DNA of 64,000 bases, from contig NZ_BSEN01000012.1 of NCBI RefSeq assembly GCF_027921845.1, positions 124,001 to 188,000 of the forward strand, in the 5' to 3' direction. Shown piece by piece: positions 40,685 through 48,751 of this stretch. The DNA comes from Leifsonia poae (GTDB lineage Bacteria > Actinomycetota > Actinomycetes > Actinomycetales > Microbacteriaceae). The translations under genes were made by a program, and so were the position numbers. Below the pieces are notes generated by a model that saw only the letters and a program-made list of their open reading frames with translations, did not search any database and had not been told where the DNA came from. Numbering within the stretch: position 1 is the stretch's first letter; each line of letters opens with the position of its first letter.

Positions 40685-41275
40685 ATGGCGAGAACACTGA
40701 TGGGGACTTCTGTGGGGATGTCCGGAACAGTGACCGGCGCTGAGCGGACCGAGCCGATGCCGACGGTGACGTCCGTCGCCCCGGCCACCCGGGCCTGGCT
40801 CGCCGTGGCCGCGCTCGGGGCGGGACTGCTTCACGCAGCTCTCGCCCCGAGCGCACCCCTCCCGGCCCTGATCGTCCTCGTGGCGATCGGGGCCGCGGAG
40901 CTCACCTGGGCGGCGGCGACCTTCGCCCGGGAGCGCCCGCCCCTGCTGCAGGCGTCCCTCTACCTCGCGCTCCTCCCCGTCGCGCTGTGGGCTGCCGTCG
41001 CCTCCGCCGGGGCCGCAACGGGCACCGGCACGATCCTCGCGCTGCAGCCCCTCCCCCTCGCCGTCGCATCCGGCCTCGATCTCGCGGTCGCCGCGACGGT
41101 GGCCGTCGTGCTCCGACGCCGCCGGCCCGCGCGTGACTCGGGTGCCGTCCGGTTCGTGCTGACGCTGCTCGTCAGCGCCGCGGTCGTCTCCGGGGTGACC
41201 ATCCCGGCCCTCGGCCTCACGAGCGCCGGCCTCTCCGCGGTCAGCGTGCATCTGCAGCACAGCGGCCACCACTGA
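40685..41275 (+). CDS. Membrane protein of unknown function
   Basis: The 196-residue protein has about five membrane helices (from LAVAALGAGLLHAALAP to LLVSAAVVSGVTIPALG) and a His-rich C-terminus, HLQHSGHH, which might bind metal. It starts 9 nt after the DUF4383 gene and is probably co-transcribed with it. The start at 40685 lacks a good ribosome binding site; internal ATGs at residues 6, 12 and 25 are alternatives. No family is recognised. Confidence 0.65.
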   Translation: MARTLMGTSVGMSGTVTGAERTEPMPTVTSVAPATRAWLAVAALGAGLLHAALAPSAPLPALIVLVAIGAAELTWAAATFARERPPLLQASLYLALLPVALWAAVASAGAATGTGTILALQPLPLAVASGLDLAVAATVAVVLRRRRPARDSGAVRFVLTLLVSAAVVSGVTIPALGLTSAGLSAVSVHLQHSGHH

Positions 41276-41350
41276 CCCGCAGCCGCCCGGATCTGCGGCT
41301 CCGCTCCGATCCGCGGCGGCCGACCATCCGTGTCGCCGCCCTCCCCTCCG

Positions 41351-41395
41351 CAACTCCGGAACTTCTGCCGCCTCGCGGCCGCCGTTCCGGAGTTG
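41351..41395. repeat. Intergenic palindrome E
   Basis: Perfect 12-bp arms CAACTCCGGAAC (41351-41362) and GTTCCGGAGTTG (41384-41395) flank a GC-rich 21-nt loop. A third, imperfect arm (GGTTCCGGAATTGCGG) follows 30 bp later. It lies between the 40685 gene and the heme oxygenase gene and may be a terminator. Confidence 0.55.
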
Positions 41396-41499
41396 TGCGT
41401 TCACCGGCGGCGTGTCGGCCCGAGGTTCCGGAATTGCGGGCGCGCCAGACCTTCCTGGCAACCTTCTGGCCGCGGGTTCCGCCGTCGCCACCGCTCCCC

Positions 41500-41518
41500 T
41501 AAACTTAGGTAACCCTAA
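41500..41518 (+). promoter_or_regulatory. DtxR/IdeR-type iron box upstream of the heme oxygenase gene
   Basis: The 19-mer TAAACTTAGGTAACCCTAA matches the DtxR consensus TWAGGTTAGSCTAACCTWA at 14 of 19 positions. It ends 34 bp before the start codon. Iron-dependent repression of heme oxygenase would make sense, because the enzyme frees iron from heme. Confidence 0.6.
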
Positions 41519-41552
41519 ATCGGGCCGTCGACCTTTCGACCTCAGGAGCATC

Positions 41553-42200
41553 GTGGCCGATATCATCCCCTTCTCGCAGGCGTTGCGCGAGCGCACCCGC
41601 CCCGACCACGGGTCGAGCGAGGGCGCCGATTTCATGCAGAACCTCATGATCGGCAAGGGCACCCGCGACGACTACATCTCCCTGGTCGCTCAGCACTACT
41701 TCATCTACGACGCGCTCGAGACGGCAGCGACCCGGATGCTCGCCGATCCGGTCGCATCCGTGTTCATCACCCCCAAGCTCACGCGGCTGCCGGCGATCGA
41801 GTCCGACCTGGAGTTCCTGCTGGGCGGCGACTGGCGGGATCGCGTCGCACCACTGCCCACCACCGAGCGCTATGTCGCGCGCATCCGGGAGGTGGGGGAG
41901 TCGTGGCCGGGCGGCTTCATCGCGCACCACTACACCCGCTACCTCGGCGACCTCTCCGGCGGGCAGATCATCCGCACCCTGATGCAGCGGCAGTTCGGGT
42001 TCGAGACGAACGGTGTCGGCTTCTACCTGTTCGCCGAGATCGCAAAACCCCGCGAGTTCAAGGATGTCTACCGGGCGCAGCTCGACGCAGTGGACTGGGA
42101 CGACGCCGAGCGCGAGCGGGTCATCGACGAGGTCATGCTCGCGTACCGCTTCAACACGGGGCTGTTCGAAGACCTCGCCGCCGCCAAAGCCGCCGCCTAG
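41553..42200 (+). CDS. Biliverdin-producing heme oxygenase
   Basis: The 215-residue protein is a heme oxygenase of the HmuO/HO-1 type, which opens heme to biliverdin, CO and Fe2+ in the cytoplasm. His19 in RTRPDHGSSEGADFM is the likely proximal heme ligand. The distal helix motif is YTRYLGDLSGGQIIRTLMQR. The final region FRFN-like (AYRFNTGLFEDL) is conserved. The start is GTG 41553 with CAGGAGCATC upstream. The iron box upstream suggests expression under iron limitation. Confidence 0.92.
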   Translation: MADIIPFSQALRERTRPDHGSSEGADFMQNLMIGKGTRDDYISLVAQHYFIYDALETAATRMLADPVASVFITPKLTRLPAIESDLEFLLGGDWRDRVAPLPTTERYVARIREVGESWPGGFIAHHYTRYLGDLSGGQIIRTLMQRQFGFETNGVGFYLFAEIAKPREFKDVYRAQLDAVDWDDAERERVIDEVMLAYRFNTGLFEDLAAAKAAA

Positions 42201-42239
42201 CCCGCTCCCCGCCCGGCCCGCTCCCGGCCCCGTCCCCGT

Positions 42240-42306
42240 TTCGTTGAGGGGCGGCAAATGCAGGTCCCTACGGCGTGTTTAGCTGACTTTGCCGCCCCTC
42301 AACGAA
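42240..42306. terminator. Long palindrome B, probable bidirectional terminator
   Basis: Perfect 19-bp arms (42240-42258 and 42288-42306), TTCGTTGAGGGGCGGCAAA and its complement, flank a 29-nt loop. It sits between the convergent heme oxygenase and FHA genes. Confidence 0.7.
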
Positions 42307-42331
42307 GCGCCCCCGACGAAAAGAGCCCGCG

Positions 42332-42685
42332 TCAGCGGGTGGTGAGGGCGAACGAGGCTTTGCCGAACTTCACGACGGAGCCCGGATCGACCTCGTGCCG
42401 CACGTTCGGGTCGCAGGAGTAGGCGCCGTCGCCCGGGTAGACGATCGTGGTGCCGTTGGCCGATCCGAGGTCGAGCACCCAGAACAGCCCGTCGTACTGC
42501 CCGAAGGCGAGGTGCGCGCGAGAGACCGACTTGGTCTCGTCCGCGATCTCGATCAGCTGCACGTGAGCCGGGTCGTCGAGTTCGGTGCCCGGCGTGTGCA
42601 CCGCGGGATTGCGGCCGATCACGCCGTTGCCGGAGGTCTCGATGTGCTGGCCGTCACTGAAGTCGAGGATGAACGTCACCGCCAT
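42332..42685 (-). CDS. FHA domain protein
   Basis: The 117-residue protein is essentially one forkhead-associated domain, which binds phosphothreonine peptides. The conserved residues are present: VIGRNPAVH (GR), KSVSRAHLAFGQYD (SxxH) and LDLGSANGTTIVYPG (NG). It probably takes part in Ser/Thr-kinase signalling, with an unknown partner. The ATG at 42685 has GGAGA upstream. It stands alone between a palindrome and the helicase gene. Confidence 0.9.
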   Translation of the reverse strand: MAVTFILDFSDGQHIETSGNGVIGRNPAVHTPGTELDDPAHVQLIEIADETKSVSRAHLAFGQYDGLFWVLDLGSANGTTIVYPGDGAYSCDPNVRHEVDPGSVVKFGKASFALTTR

Positions 42686-42746
42686 GTGCTTCTCCAATCC
42701 GGGTATGAGGTCAGGGCGAATCCGGGCACGAGGTCAGGGCACGAGG

Positions 42747-44045
42747 TCAGGGCAGGCTGGGCGTGCGCGGCCGGGTGCGCATGAAGCGCTCGACGTCGGG
42801 GTCGACCATGATGTCGCTCGGACGCAACGGGCGCGACAGGTAGAGCCCGTCGAGCGACGTGATGCGGCTGAGCGCCACGTAGGTCTGGCCGGGGCTGAAC
42901 GCGCGGGTGCCGAGGTCGACGATCGCCGAGTCGTAGGTCTTGCCCTGCGACTTGTGGATGGTCACCGCCCAGGCCAGCCGCAGCGGGAACTGCGTGAACT
43001 CGGCGACGACGTCTTTGGTCAGCTTCTTGGTGGCGGGGGAGTACGAGTACTTGAACTTCTCCCAGATCGCCGGCTCGACCTCGTGGATCTCACCGTCGAC
43101 GTCGACGTACACGTTCGAGTCGATGCGCGTCACCGTGCCGATCGTGCCGTTCACCCAGCGGGGGCCGTCTCCGCCCTGACCGACATCGTTGCGCAGGAAC
43201 ATCACCTGCGCCCCCACCTTGAGCTCGAGCGTCTCGTCTGCCGGATAGGCGCGGCCGCCGAAATCGCCGCTGACCTCGGCCTTGGCCGTGAGCGCGCGGC
43301 CGGGCAGCCGTTCGAGCGCCTGGGCGTTGATGCGGTTCACCGCGTCGTTGCGGCTCGCCAACGTGATGGTGCCGTCGCTCGGCGCCGGCCGCGCCCCCAT
43401 CTCGTTGAGGCGGTCGGCGATCTCCTTGGTGACCTGACCGTGCCGCACGGCGTTCAGCATGTACTTGAAGTCGGACTCGTGCTGCCGGTGGATCTCCACC
43501 AGCTCCACGATCTTCAGGTCGGCTTCCAGCCAGATGCGGGCGTCGAAGAACCACATCGACCGGTAGTTGTCGCCGAAGTAGGCCCGCTCCTCGGGGTCGC
43601 CGGGAACCGGTGCGAGTTGGTACGGGTCGCCGAACAGCACGATCTGCGCCCCGCCGAAGGGCTCCTTCGGTCGCTGCCTCGCCTGACGCAGGCTGCGGTC
43701 GATCGCATCCATCAGGTCGGCGTTCACCATCGAGACCTCGTCGATGACCAGGGTGTCGATGCTGTTGAGGAGCTTGCGCAGTTCCGCGCTCTGCTCGATG
43801 TCGTGGTCGGCGATGACGCCGATCGGCAGCCGGAACAGCGAGTGGATGGTCTGGCCGCCGACGTTCAGCGCCGCGACGCCGGTCGGTGCGCTGATCACGA
43901 GGGACTTCTCGGTGTTCCACGCGAGATGGTTGAGCAGCGTCGATTTTCCGGTGCCGGCGCGGCCGGTCACGAAGACGTGCTCACGGGTGTTCTCGATCAG
44001 TTCGAACACCGCCTGCTGCTCGGGCGAGAGGGTGAGGCGGCCCAT
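42747..44045 (-). CDS. PIF1-like SF1B DNA helicase
   Basis: The 432-residue protein is a compact PIF1/RecD2-type 5'-3' helicase. Walker A is FVTGRAGTGKSTLLNHLA (about residues 30-47), Walker B is NSIDTLVIDEVSMVNADLMD, motif III is IVLFGDPYQLAPVPGDP. C-terminal motifs are LKVGAQVMFLRND and the SF1 motif RLAWAVTIHKSQGKTYD. The final VALSRITSLDGLYL (motif VI) is also present. The start is ATG 44045 after AAGGGACTCGG. It may resolve DNA structures during repair. Confidence 0.93.
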   Translation of the reverse strand: MGRLTLSPEQQAVFELIENTREHVFVTGRAGTGKSTLLNHLAWNTEKSLVISAPTGVAALNVGGQTIHSLFRLPIGVIADHDIEQSAELRKLLNSIDTLVIDEVSMVNADLMDAIDRSLRQARQRPKEPFGGAQIVLFGDPYQLAPVPGDPEERAYFGDNYRSMWFFDARIWLEADLKIVELVEIHRQHESDFKYMLNAVRHGQVTKEIADRLNEMGARPAPSDGTITLASRNDAVNRINAQALERLPGRALTAKAEVSGDFGGRAYPADETLELKVGAQVMFLRNDVGQGGDGPRWVNGTIGTVTRIDSNVYVDVDGEIHEVEPAIWEKFKYSYSPATKKLTKDVVAEFTQFPLRLAWAVTIHKSQGKTYDSAIVDLGTRAFSPGQTYVALSRITSLDGLYLSRPLRPSDIMVDPDVERFMRTRPRTPSLP

Positions 44046-44125
44046 CCGAGTCCCTTCGTTCGCACGACGTAGCCGAACTACTCTAACCCGCTCACGGATG
44101 CCGGAGGCCATTGTCCACAGGACCA

Positions 44126-44131
44126 TAGGAT
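44126..44131 (+). promoter_or_regulatory. -10 box of a leaderless promoter for the 44138 gene
   Basis: TAGGAT, 6 nt, then the ATG at 44138, with no ribosome binding site. A perfect actinobacterial DnaA-box 9-mer, TTGTCCACA, lies just upstream at 44111-44119. Confidence 0.5.
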
Positions 44132-44137
44132 GGCCTC

Positions 44138-45211
44138 ATGGGTGGGGATGAGACGGACGGTTCGCCGGCACATCCCCTCGCCGCCCTGTCGCCGCGCACC
44201 CGCGTCGCCCTCCTCTGGTCCGGCATCGCCGTTCTTCTCCTGCTCGCGTTCTTCGCGGCGGTCGGTGCGCTGCAACGCGGCCCGTACAGCGCCGGCGGTT
44301 TCGTCTCGGCCTACCTGGACTCCCTCGCCGATCACGACGTGAACGCCGCCCTGTCCATGCCGGGCGCCGACCCCACGGCCCCCTCCCTCCGCGCCCAGGG
44401 TCTGCCGAGCGCGCCCTCCCGCGAACTGCTCCGGTCCGACGTGCTGCCGTCGCTGACGGGCATCCGGATCGTCTCCGACGACGACCTCGGCACGGGGGAG
44501 CACCTGGTCGCGGTGCAGGCGAAGGCCGACGGGCACCCGGTCGCCGCGCGCTTCAGCGTTCGTCAGACAGGCGCCGTTCTCGGTCTGCTCCCCACCTGGC
44601 GCTTCGCCGCGACGCCGCTCACGGTGGCTCGCATCACCGTCGAGCACGCCGACACGTTCACCGTCGGCGGCCACACGCTCGAGCCGCGCGCCGCCGCAGA
44701 CCTGCCTCCCGACGCCTTCAGCGTCGCGGCCGACTACCTGGTCTTCGCGCCGGCCGTGTATTCGCTCGGCCACAGCGACCAGTACACCGAGGCGAAGCCG
44801 GTCACCCTCACCGCACGCATGCCGGGCAGACAGGTCGAGGTGAGCGTGGTGGCCCAGCCGAACGCCGCGTTCGTCGAGAAGACCGAGAAGCAGCTCGACG
44901 CCTACCTCGACGGCTGCGCCGAGCAGCACGTGCTGCAGCCGACCGGATGCCCGTTCGGCGTCGTGATCGACGATCGGGTCGAGGGCGTGCCGACGTGGAA
45001 GATCGTGAAGTACCCACCGGTGACGATCACGGCGGGGGAGCGCGGCTGGATGATGCCCGACAGTCAGGGGATCGCCCACCTCTCGGTGACGGTGCAGTCC
45101 CTGTTCGACGGGACGGTGACGAAACGGGAGAGCGACGAGCCGTTCGCCGTCTCGCTCTCGACGATCACCATCCGCGACGACGGCGGCCTCGACATCACCG
45201 TGGCGGACTGA
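44138..45211 (+). CDS. Membrane-anchored exported protein, unknown
   Basis: The 357-residue protein has one N-terminal membrane helix (VALLWSGIAVLLLLAFFAAV, about residues 23-42) and a large extracytoplasmic part of about 310 residues, with beta-rich character and two Cys (in DGCAEQHVLQPTGCPFG) that may form a disulfide. No enzyme motif is seen. It is divergent from the helicase gene and converges with the CopD-CtaG gene. Confidence 0.75.
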   Translation: MGGDETDGSPAHPLAALSPRTRVALLWSGIAVLLLLAFFAAVGALQRGPYSAGGFVSAYLDSLADHDVNAALSMPGADPTAPSLRAQGLPSAPSRELLRSDVLPSLTGIRIVSDDDLGTGEHLVAVQAKADGHPVAARFSVRQTGAVLGLLPTWRFAATPLTVARITVEHADTFTVGGHTLEPRAAADLPPDAFSVAADYLVFAPAVYSLGHSDQYTEAKPVTLTARMPGRQVEVSVVAQPNAAFVEKTEKQLDAYLDGCAEQHVLQPTGCPFGVVIDDRVEGVPTWKIVKYPPVTITAGERGWMMPDSQGIAHLSVTVQSLFDGTVTKRESDEPFAVSLSTITIRDDGGLDITVAD

Positions 45212-45239
45212 CCGCCGCGAGCGCGGCCGCAGCCGCCGG

Positions 45240-47210
45240 CTAGCGGGAGGCGCCGTCGCGCGTCGCCAGCTTGGCGAGGCGCTCGTTGTACGCGTTGAGC
45301 TCGGCCTCACCGGTGCGGTCGGCGTTGCGATCGCGGCGCTTGGTCTCGCGGTCGTCGTTCCTGCCCCACTGCACGGCCACGATGATCGCCAGGATGACCG
45401 TGGGGATCTCGCCGACGCTCCAGGCGATCCCTCCGCCGGTCTGCTGGTCGACGAGCGGCAGCGCGCCCCAGGTGCGGCCCATCGAGCCGAACCAGTCGGC
45501 GAGCAGCAGCCCCTGGGTGGTCATGATCGAGAGTCCGAAGAACGCATGGAACGCCATGGTTCCGAGCAGGAGGATCAGCCGGAACGGATACGCCAGCCGG
45601 TACTTGACCGGGTCGATGCCGATCAGCGACTGCACGAACAGGTAGCCCGTGATCAAGAAGTGCACGATCATCCACTCGTGCCCGATGTGATCCGTTGTCG
45701 CCCAGCGGAAGAGCGGCGTGTAGTAGAAGGCCCAGAGCGAGCCCGCGAACAGCACGGCGGCCACGATCGGGTTCGAGATGACCGCGGCGAAGCGCGAGTG
45801 CACCGCAAGCAGGATCCACTCCCGGCCGCCGCGCGAGCCGTCGTTCCGCTTGCGGATGGCCCGCACGGCGAGCGTCACGGGCGCACCGGGAACCAGCAGC
45901 AGCGGCACCATCATGGTGAGCACCATGTGCGCCAGCATGTGGGTCGAGAAGAGGTACTTCTCGTACACGTTGATGCCGCCGGACGTGATGTAGAACAGCA
46001 GCACGAGGCCGGCCAGCCAGAGGATCGTGCGGTGGATCGGCCAGCGGTCGCCTCGCTTGCGCAGGCGCCACACTCCGGCCAGGTAGAAGAAGGCGGCGAA
46101 GGCGCAGCCGAGCACCCACAGCAGGTCGAAGTTCCAGCTCGTGACGAGCCGGCCCCAGGTGAGTTCGGGCGGCAGCTTCTCCCCAGTGAGGATCTCCGCC
46201 GGGGTCGGAGTGGTGCCGAGCTTCTCGGCGACCGGCGTCGCGGTGCGGGCGAGGGCGGCCGCCACACCGGAGGCGATCCCCATGAAAGCGAGCTCGGCAG
46301 TCACCAGCCACCAGAACGCGCTGCGGGATCCGCCGGCGGAGAGCCGCCCGATGAGGTAGCGGCGCTGCAGCACGCCGAACAGGCCGAGCGCCCCCAAGGC
46401 CGCCACCTTGATCAGCACCAGGATGCCGTACGGCGTGGCGAGCTGCGCGAGAGTGCCGACGCGCAACTCGGCGTTGACATAACCGGATGCTGCCACCACG
46501 ATGAACGCGATCAGCGCCAGCGTCGAGTAGCGCTCCAGCACCGTGACGAGCCGCCCGCCCTCGAAGCGGCGGCGGAGGACGATCATCGTGACCAGACCAC
46601 CCAGCCAGATGGCTGCGAACAGCACGTGGAGACCGAAGGAGGTCACCGCGGCGTCGTGGCCGGCGGCATCCGCGCTGTGGCCCTGCTGCGCCATCGGGAT
46701 GATCGAGGCGATGGCGAGCGCGGTGACGAAGATGAGTGCGGTGTGGTTGCGCACCGCGAAGCAGAGCACGGTCACCGCGGCGGCGATGAGCGTGATGCCC
46801 AGCCAGGCCTGCCCGAGTGACACGCTCGTGATGAACGAGCTCAGGCCGTTGGTGAACGTCGCGTCGAACGACAGCGGCACATTGGAGGCGCTGACGAAGG
46901 TGAAGAGACCGGTCACCGCGGACGCGACGGTCATGACGGCGGCGGAGCCGGCGGCGAAATCGAGGGAGGCGCCGAACTCGGGCTTGCCCGGGCTGAACGC
47001 GAAGCAGGCGAGCACGAGGGCGCCGATCGCGCCCGCCGCGCTCAGGTTGACGATGAGCGTCGCCGTGGGGAGGCCCCAGCGCACGAGAGCGCCCGGATCG
47101 GCCAGCAGAGGGGCGGCCGCGCCACCACCGAACGCGAGTGCCGCGACCATCGCGAGGACGGCGACGATCAGCAGCACGGCTGGGCCGGCTATCCGGACGA
47201 TTCGGGGCAC
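45240..47210 (-). CDS. CopD-CtaG fusion membrane protein
   Basis: The 656-residue protein joins two families. Residues about 1-330 are CopD-like (copper import) with HGHSAD-type and LHVLFAAIWLGGLVTMIVLR segments. Residues about 350-620 are of the Caa3_CtaG type (cytochrome c oxidase assembly factor) with STHMLAHMVLTMMVPLLLVP, HEWMIVHFLITGYLFVQS and FHAFFGLSIM. About 14-16 membrane helices are predicted by eye. It probably moves copper to the oxidase. Such fusions are common in actinobacteria. The start is GTG 47210, leaderless. Confidence 0.9.
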   Translation of the reverse strand: MPRIVRIAGPAVLLIVAVLAMVAALAFGGGAAAPLLADPGALVRWGLPTATLIVNLSAAGAIGALVLACFAFSPGKPEFGASLDFAAGSAAVMTVASAVTGLFTFVSASNVPLSFDATFTNGLSSFITSVSLGQAWLGITLIAAAVTVLCFAVRNHTALIFVTALAIASIIPMAQQGHSADAAGHDAAVTSFGLHVLFAAIWLGGLVTMIVLRRRFEGGRLVTVLERYSTLALIAFIVVAASGYVNAELRVGTLAQLATPYGILVLIKVAALGALGLFGVLQRRYLIGRLSAGGSRSAFWWLVTAELAFMGIASGVAAALARTATPVAEKLGTTPTPAEILTGEKLPPELTWGRLVTSWNFDLLWVLGCAFAAFFYLAGVWRLRKRGDRWPIHRTILWLAGLVLLFYITSGGINVYEKYLFSTHMLAHMVLTMMVPLLLVPGAPVTLAVRAIRKRNDGSRGGREWILLAVHSRFAAVISNPIVAAVLFAGSLWAFYYTPLFRWATTDHIGHEWMIVHFLITGYLFVQSLIGIDPVKYRLAYPFRLILLLGTMAFHAFFGLSIMTTQGLLLADWFGSMGRTWGALPLVDQQTGGGIAWSVGEIPTVILAIIVAVQWGRNDDRETKRRDRNADRTGEAELNAYNERLAKLATRDGASR

Positions 47211-47216
47211 CGGACA

Positions 47217-47222
47217 AGCCTA
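47217..47222 (-). promoter_or_regulatory. -10 box of a leaderless promoter for the CopD-CtaG gene
   Basis: TAGGCT, 6 nt, then the GTG at 47210 on the minus strand. Confidence 0.5.
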
Positions 47223-47297
47223 CGTCGAGGCCGCTGAGAGGCTGCACACAGCCGGTCCCGATGCGCGTGGCCGAGCGGGAGGATCACGCGGATGCGA

Positions 47298-47331
47298 CGA
47301 GGGCGGCACCGCAATCGCGGCACCGCCCTCG
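47298..47331 (-). terminator. Hairpin terminator after the HU gene
   Basis: CGAGGGCGG (47298-47306) and CCGCCCTCG (47323-47331) pair perfectly, with an inner CCGC/GCGG pairing. It lies 16 nt past the HU stop. Confidence 0.7.
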
Positions 47332-47346
47332 AGGAAGCAGGTGAGA

Positions 47347-47634
47347 CTACTTGACAGCAGCCTTGAGCTTCGAACCAGCGGTCAGCTTGACGCGGTGGCC
47401 GGCCGGGATGTTGATCTCGGCGCCGGTCTGCGGGTTGCGGCCGGTGCGGGCAGCGGTCTCGGTGCGCTCGGCGGCGAGCCAGCCCGGGATGGTGACCTTG
47501 CCACCGTTGGAGACGGTCTCCGCGACGGTGGCGAAGAATGCGTCGAGCACGCCACCGACGGCAGCCTGGCTCTGACCCGACGATGCGGCGATCGCGGCAA
47601 CGAGCTCGGTCTTGTTCAGCGACTTGTCAGCCAT
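47347..47634 (-). CDS. HU family DNA-binding protein
   Basis: The 95-residue protein is a nucleoid-associated HU/IHF homologue that bends DNA. It begins ADKSLNKTELVAAIAASSGQ and has the signature TVAETVSNGGKVTIPGWLAA followed by RTGRNPQTGAEINIPAGHRV. It lacks the long Lys/Ala-rich tail of mycobacterial HupB. The ATG follows a GAGGAGGAC site. A leader of about 90 nt runs from an extended -10 box. Confidence 0.96.
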   Translation of the reverse strand: MADKSLNKTELVAAIAASSGQSQAAVGGVLDAFFATVAETVSNGGKVTIPGWLAAERTETAARTGRNPQTGAEINIPAGHRVKLTAGSKLKAAVK

Positions 47635-47731
47635 TGAGTGTCCTCCTCGGACCTTGTGCTGTCTTTACAGCTTCTTAGTGGAACGGTTGAGGCCACGCGG
47701 GCCGTTACGTTTGGTCGGTTCGACCGCCTCG

Positions 47732-47740
47732 AATGTATCA
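47732..47740 (-). promoter_or_regulatory. Extended -10 promoter element of the HU gene
   Basis: TGATACATT on the minus strand is an extended -10 (TGN-TACATT). It lies in the gene-free 230 bp between the HU and rpsN genes. Confidence 0.4.
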
Positions 47741-47817
47741 GAATCCCGCGAGAACACGCGGATTCCCGGCGTTTTTCGCCAACTAGGTCGATGAATCCAC
47801 AGACTCGGGTACGACGA

Positions 47818-47847
47818 AGGGGTGCCCGGCCGAAGCCGGACACCCCT
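47818..47847 (-). terminator. Hairpin terminator after rpsN
   Basis: Thirteen-nt arms AGGGGTGCCCGGC (47818-47830) and GCCGGACACCCCT (47835-47847), with one mismatch and a CGAA tetraloop, lie 22 nt past the rpsN stop. Confidence 0.75.
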
Positions 47848-47868
47848 CACGAGTGTTCGTCGCGCTGA

Positions 47869-48174
47869 TTACCAGCTGGACTTGGTGATGCCGGGCAGCT
47901 CGCCACGGTGTGCCATGTCACGGAAGCGGACACGCGAGATCCCGAACTTGCTGAGGTTTCCGCGCGGGCGGCCGTCGACGGCGTCGCGGTTGCGCACGCG
48001 GATCGGCGAAGCGTCGCGGGGGAGCTTCTGCAGGCCCAGGCGGGCCGCTTCGCGCGACTCGTCGGTGCCGTTCGGGTCGACGAGGGCCTTCTTGAGCTCG
48101 GCACGCTTCGCGGCGTAGCGCTCGACGATTACCTTGCGCTGCTCGTTCTTGGCGATCTTGGACGTTTTAGCCAT
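47869..48174 (-). CDS. rpsN: Ribosomal protein S14 (zinc-independent type)
   Basis: This is the 101-residue 30S protein S14. It begins [20 protein letters not shown] and contains [20 protein letters not shown] and [20 protein letters not shown]. No Cys is present, so it is the long, zinc-free form. It is the third gene of rpmB-rpmG-rpsN, 3 nt after rpmG. Confidence 0.96.
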   Translation of the reverse strand: MAKTSKIAKNEQRKVIVERYAAKRAELKKALVDPNGTDESREAARLGLQKLPRDASPIRVRNRDAVDGRPRGNLSKFGISRVRFRDMAHRGELPGITKSSW

Positions 48175-48177
48175 GTC

Positions 48178-48345
48178 TTAGCGCTCCTCTCGGAAGTCGA
48201 CGTGCTTGCGCACTACGGGGTCGTACTTCTTGAGCACGAGACGGTCGGGGTTGTTGCGACGGTTCTTCTTGGTCACGTAGGTGTAACCGGTTCCAGCCGT
48301 CGAACGAAGCTTGATGATCGGACGGACGTCCTGCTGCTTTGCCAT
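48178..48345 (-). CDS. rpmG: Ribosomal protein L33 (zinc-independent type)
   Basis: This 55-residue 50S protein reads [55 protein letters not shown]. The four Cys of the zinc-binding form are absent. The ATG at 48345 overlaps the rpmB stop (TAATG), so the two are translationally coupled. Confidence 0.95.
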   Translation of the reverse strand: MAKQQDVRPIIKLRSTAGTGYTYVTKKNRRNNPDRLVLKKYDPVVRKHVDFREER

Positions 48346-48581
48346 TAGATCTTCTCCCCACGGGCCAGGAGGTCCTTGACCACGGATTCGATGCCACGGG
48401 CGTCGATGACCTTGATGCCCTTGGCGCTCAGGGTCAGGGTGACGTTACGGCGAAGCGACGGAACAAAGTACGTCTTCTTCTGGATGTTCGGGTCGAAACG
48501 ACGCTTCGTGCGTCGGTGCGAGTGCGAAATGTTGTGTCCGAAGCCGGGAACGGCTCCAGTCACCTGGCACACTGCTGCCAT
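48345..48581 (-). CDS. rpmB: Ribosomal protein L28
   Basis: This 78-residue 50S protein begins [20 protein letters not shown] and includes [20 protein letters not shown]. Only one Cys is found, so it lacks the CxxC pairs of the zinc-binding form. It is the first gene of the three-gene ribosomal operon. Its leader has a perfect 7-bp hairpin 18 nt before the ATG. Confidence 0.95.
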   Translation of the reverse strand: MAAVCQVTGAVPGFGHNISHSHRRTKRRFDPNIQKKTYFVPSLRRNVTLTLSAKGIKVIDARGIESVVKDLLARGEKI

Positions 48582-48598
48582 TGCTGTTCTCCAATACC

Positions 48599-48617
48599 GC
48601 GGAGCCGAATGCTCCGC
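48599..48617 (-). promoter_or_regulatory. Leader hairpin of rpmB
   Basis: GCGGAGC (48599-48605) and GCTCCGC (48611-48617) form a perfect 7-bp stem with a 5-nt loop in the 5' leader of rpmB. It might bind a ribosomal protein for feedback, but this is only a guess from its position. Confidence 0.4.
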
Positions 48618-48683
48618 CCAAGGTCACTTGTCGGCACGCTCAACGCCCGTCATCCGAGGAGTTGGGGGTTTGCGTACGATCGA

Positions 48684-48700
48684 AGTGGGAGAGGCCCACT
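48684..48700 (-). terminator. Short hairpin terminator after zur
   Basis: AGTGGG (48684-48689) and CCCACT (48695-48700) with a 5-nt loop lie 50 nt past the zur stop and before the rpmB operon. Confidence 0.45.
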
Positions 48701-48751
48701 CGACCAAACATCAATACTACGCGACGGATGGCCGCCGCGCCAATCACGCCG

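Noticed and set aside
44111-44119. A lone perfect TTGTCCACA DnaA box in the helicase/44138 divergent region
   Set aside because: A single site near promoters can occur by chance and has no companions.
45307-47247. A 646-codon open frame on the minus strand overlapping the CopD-CtaG gene
   Set aside because: It is in a different frame from the hydrophobic CopD-CtaG product and gives an Arg-rich sequence with no family resemblance.
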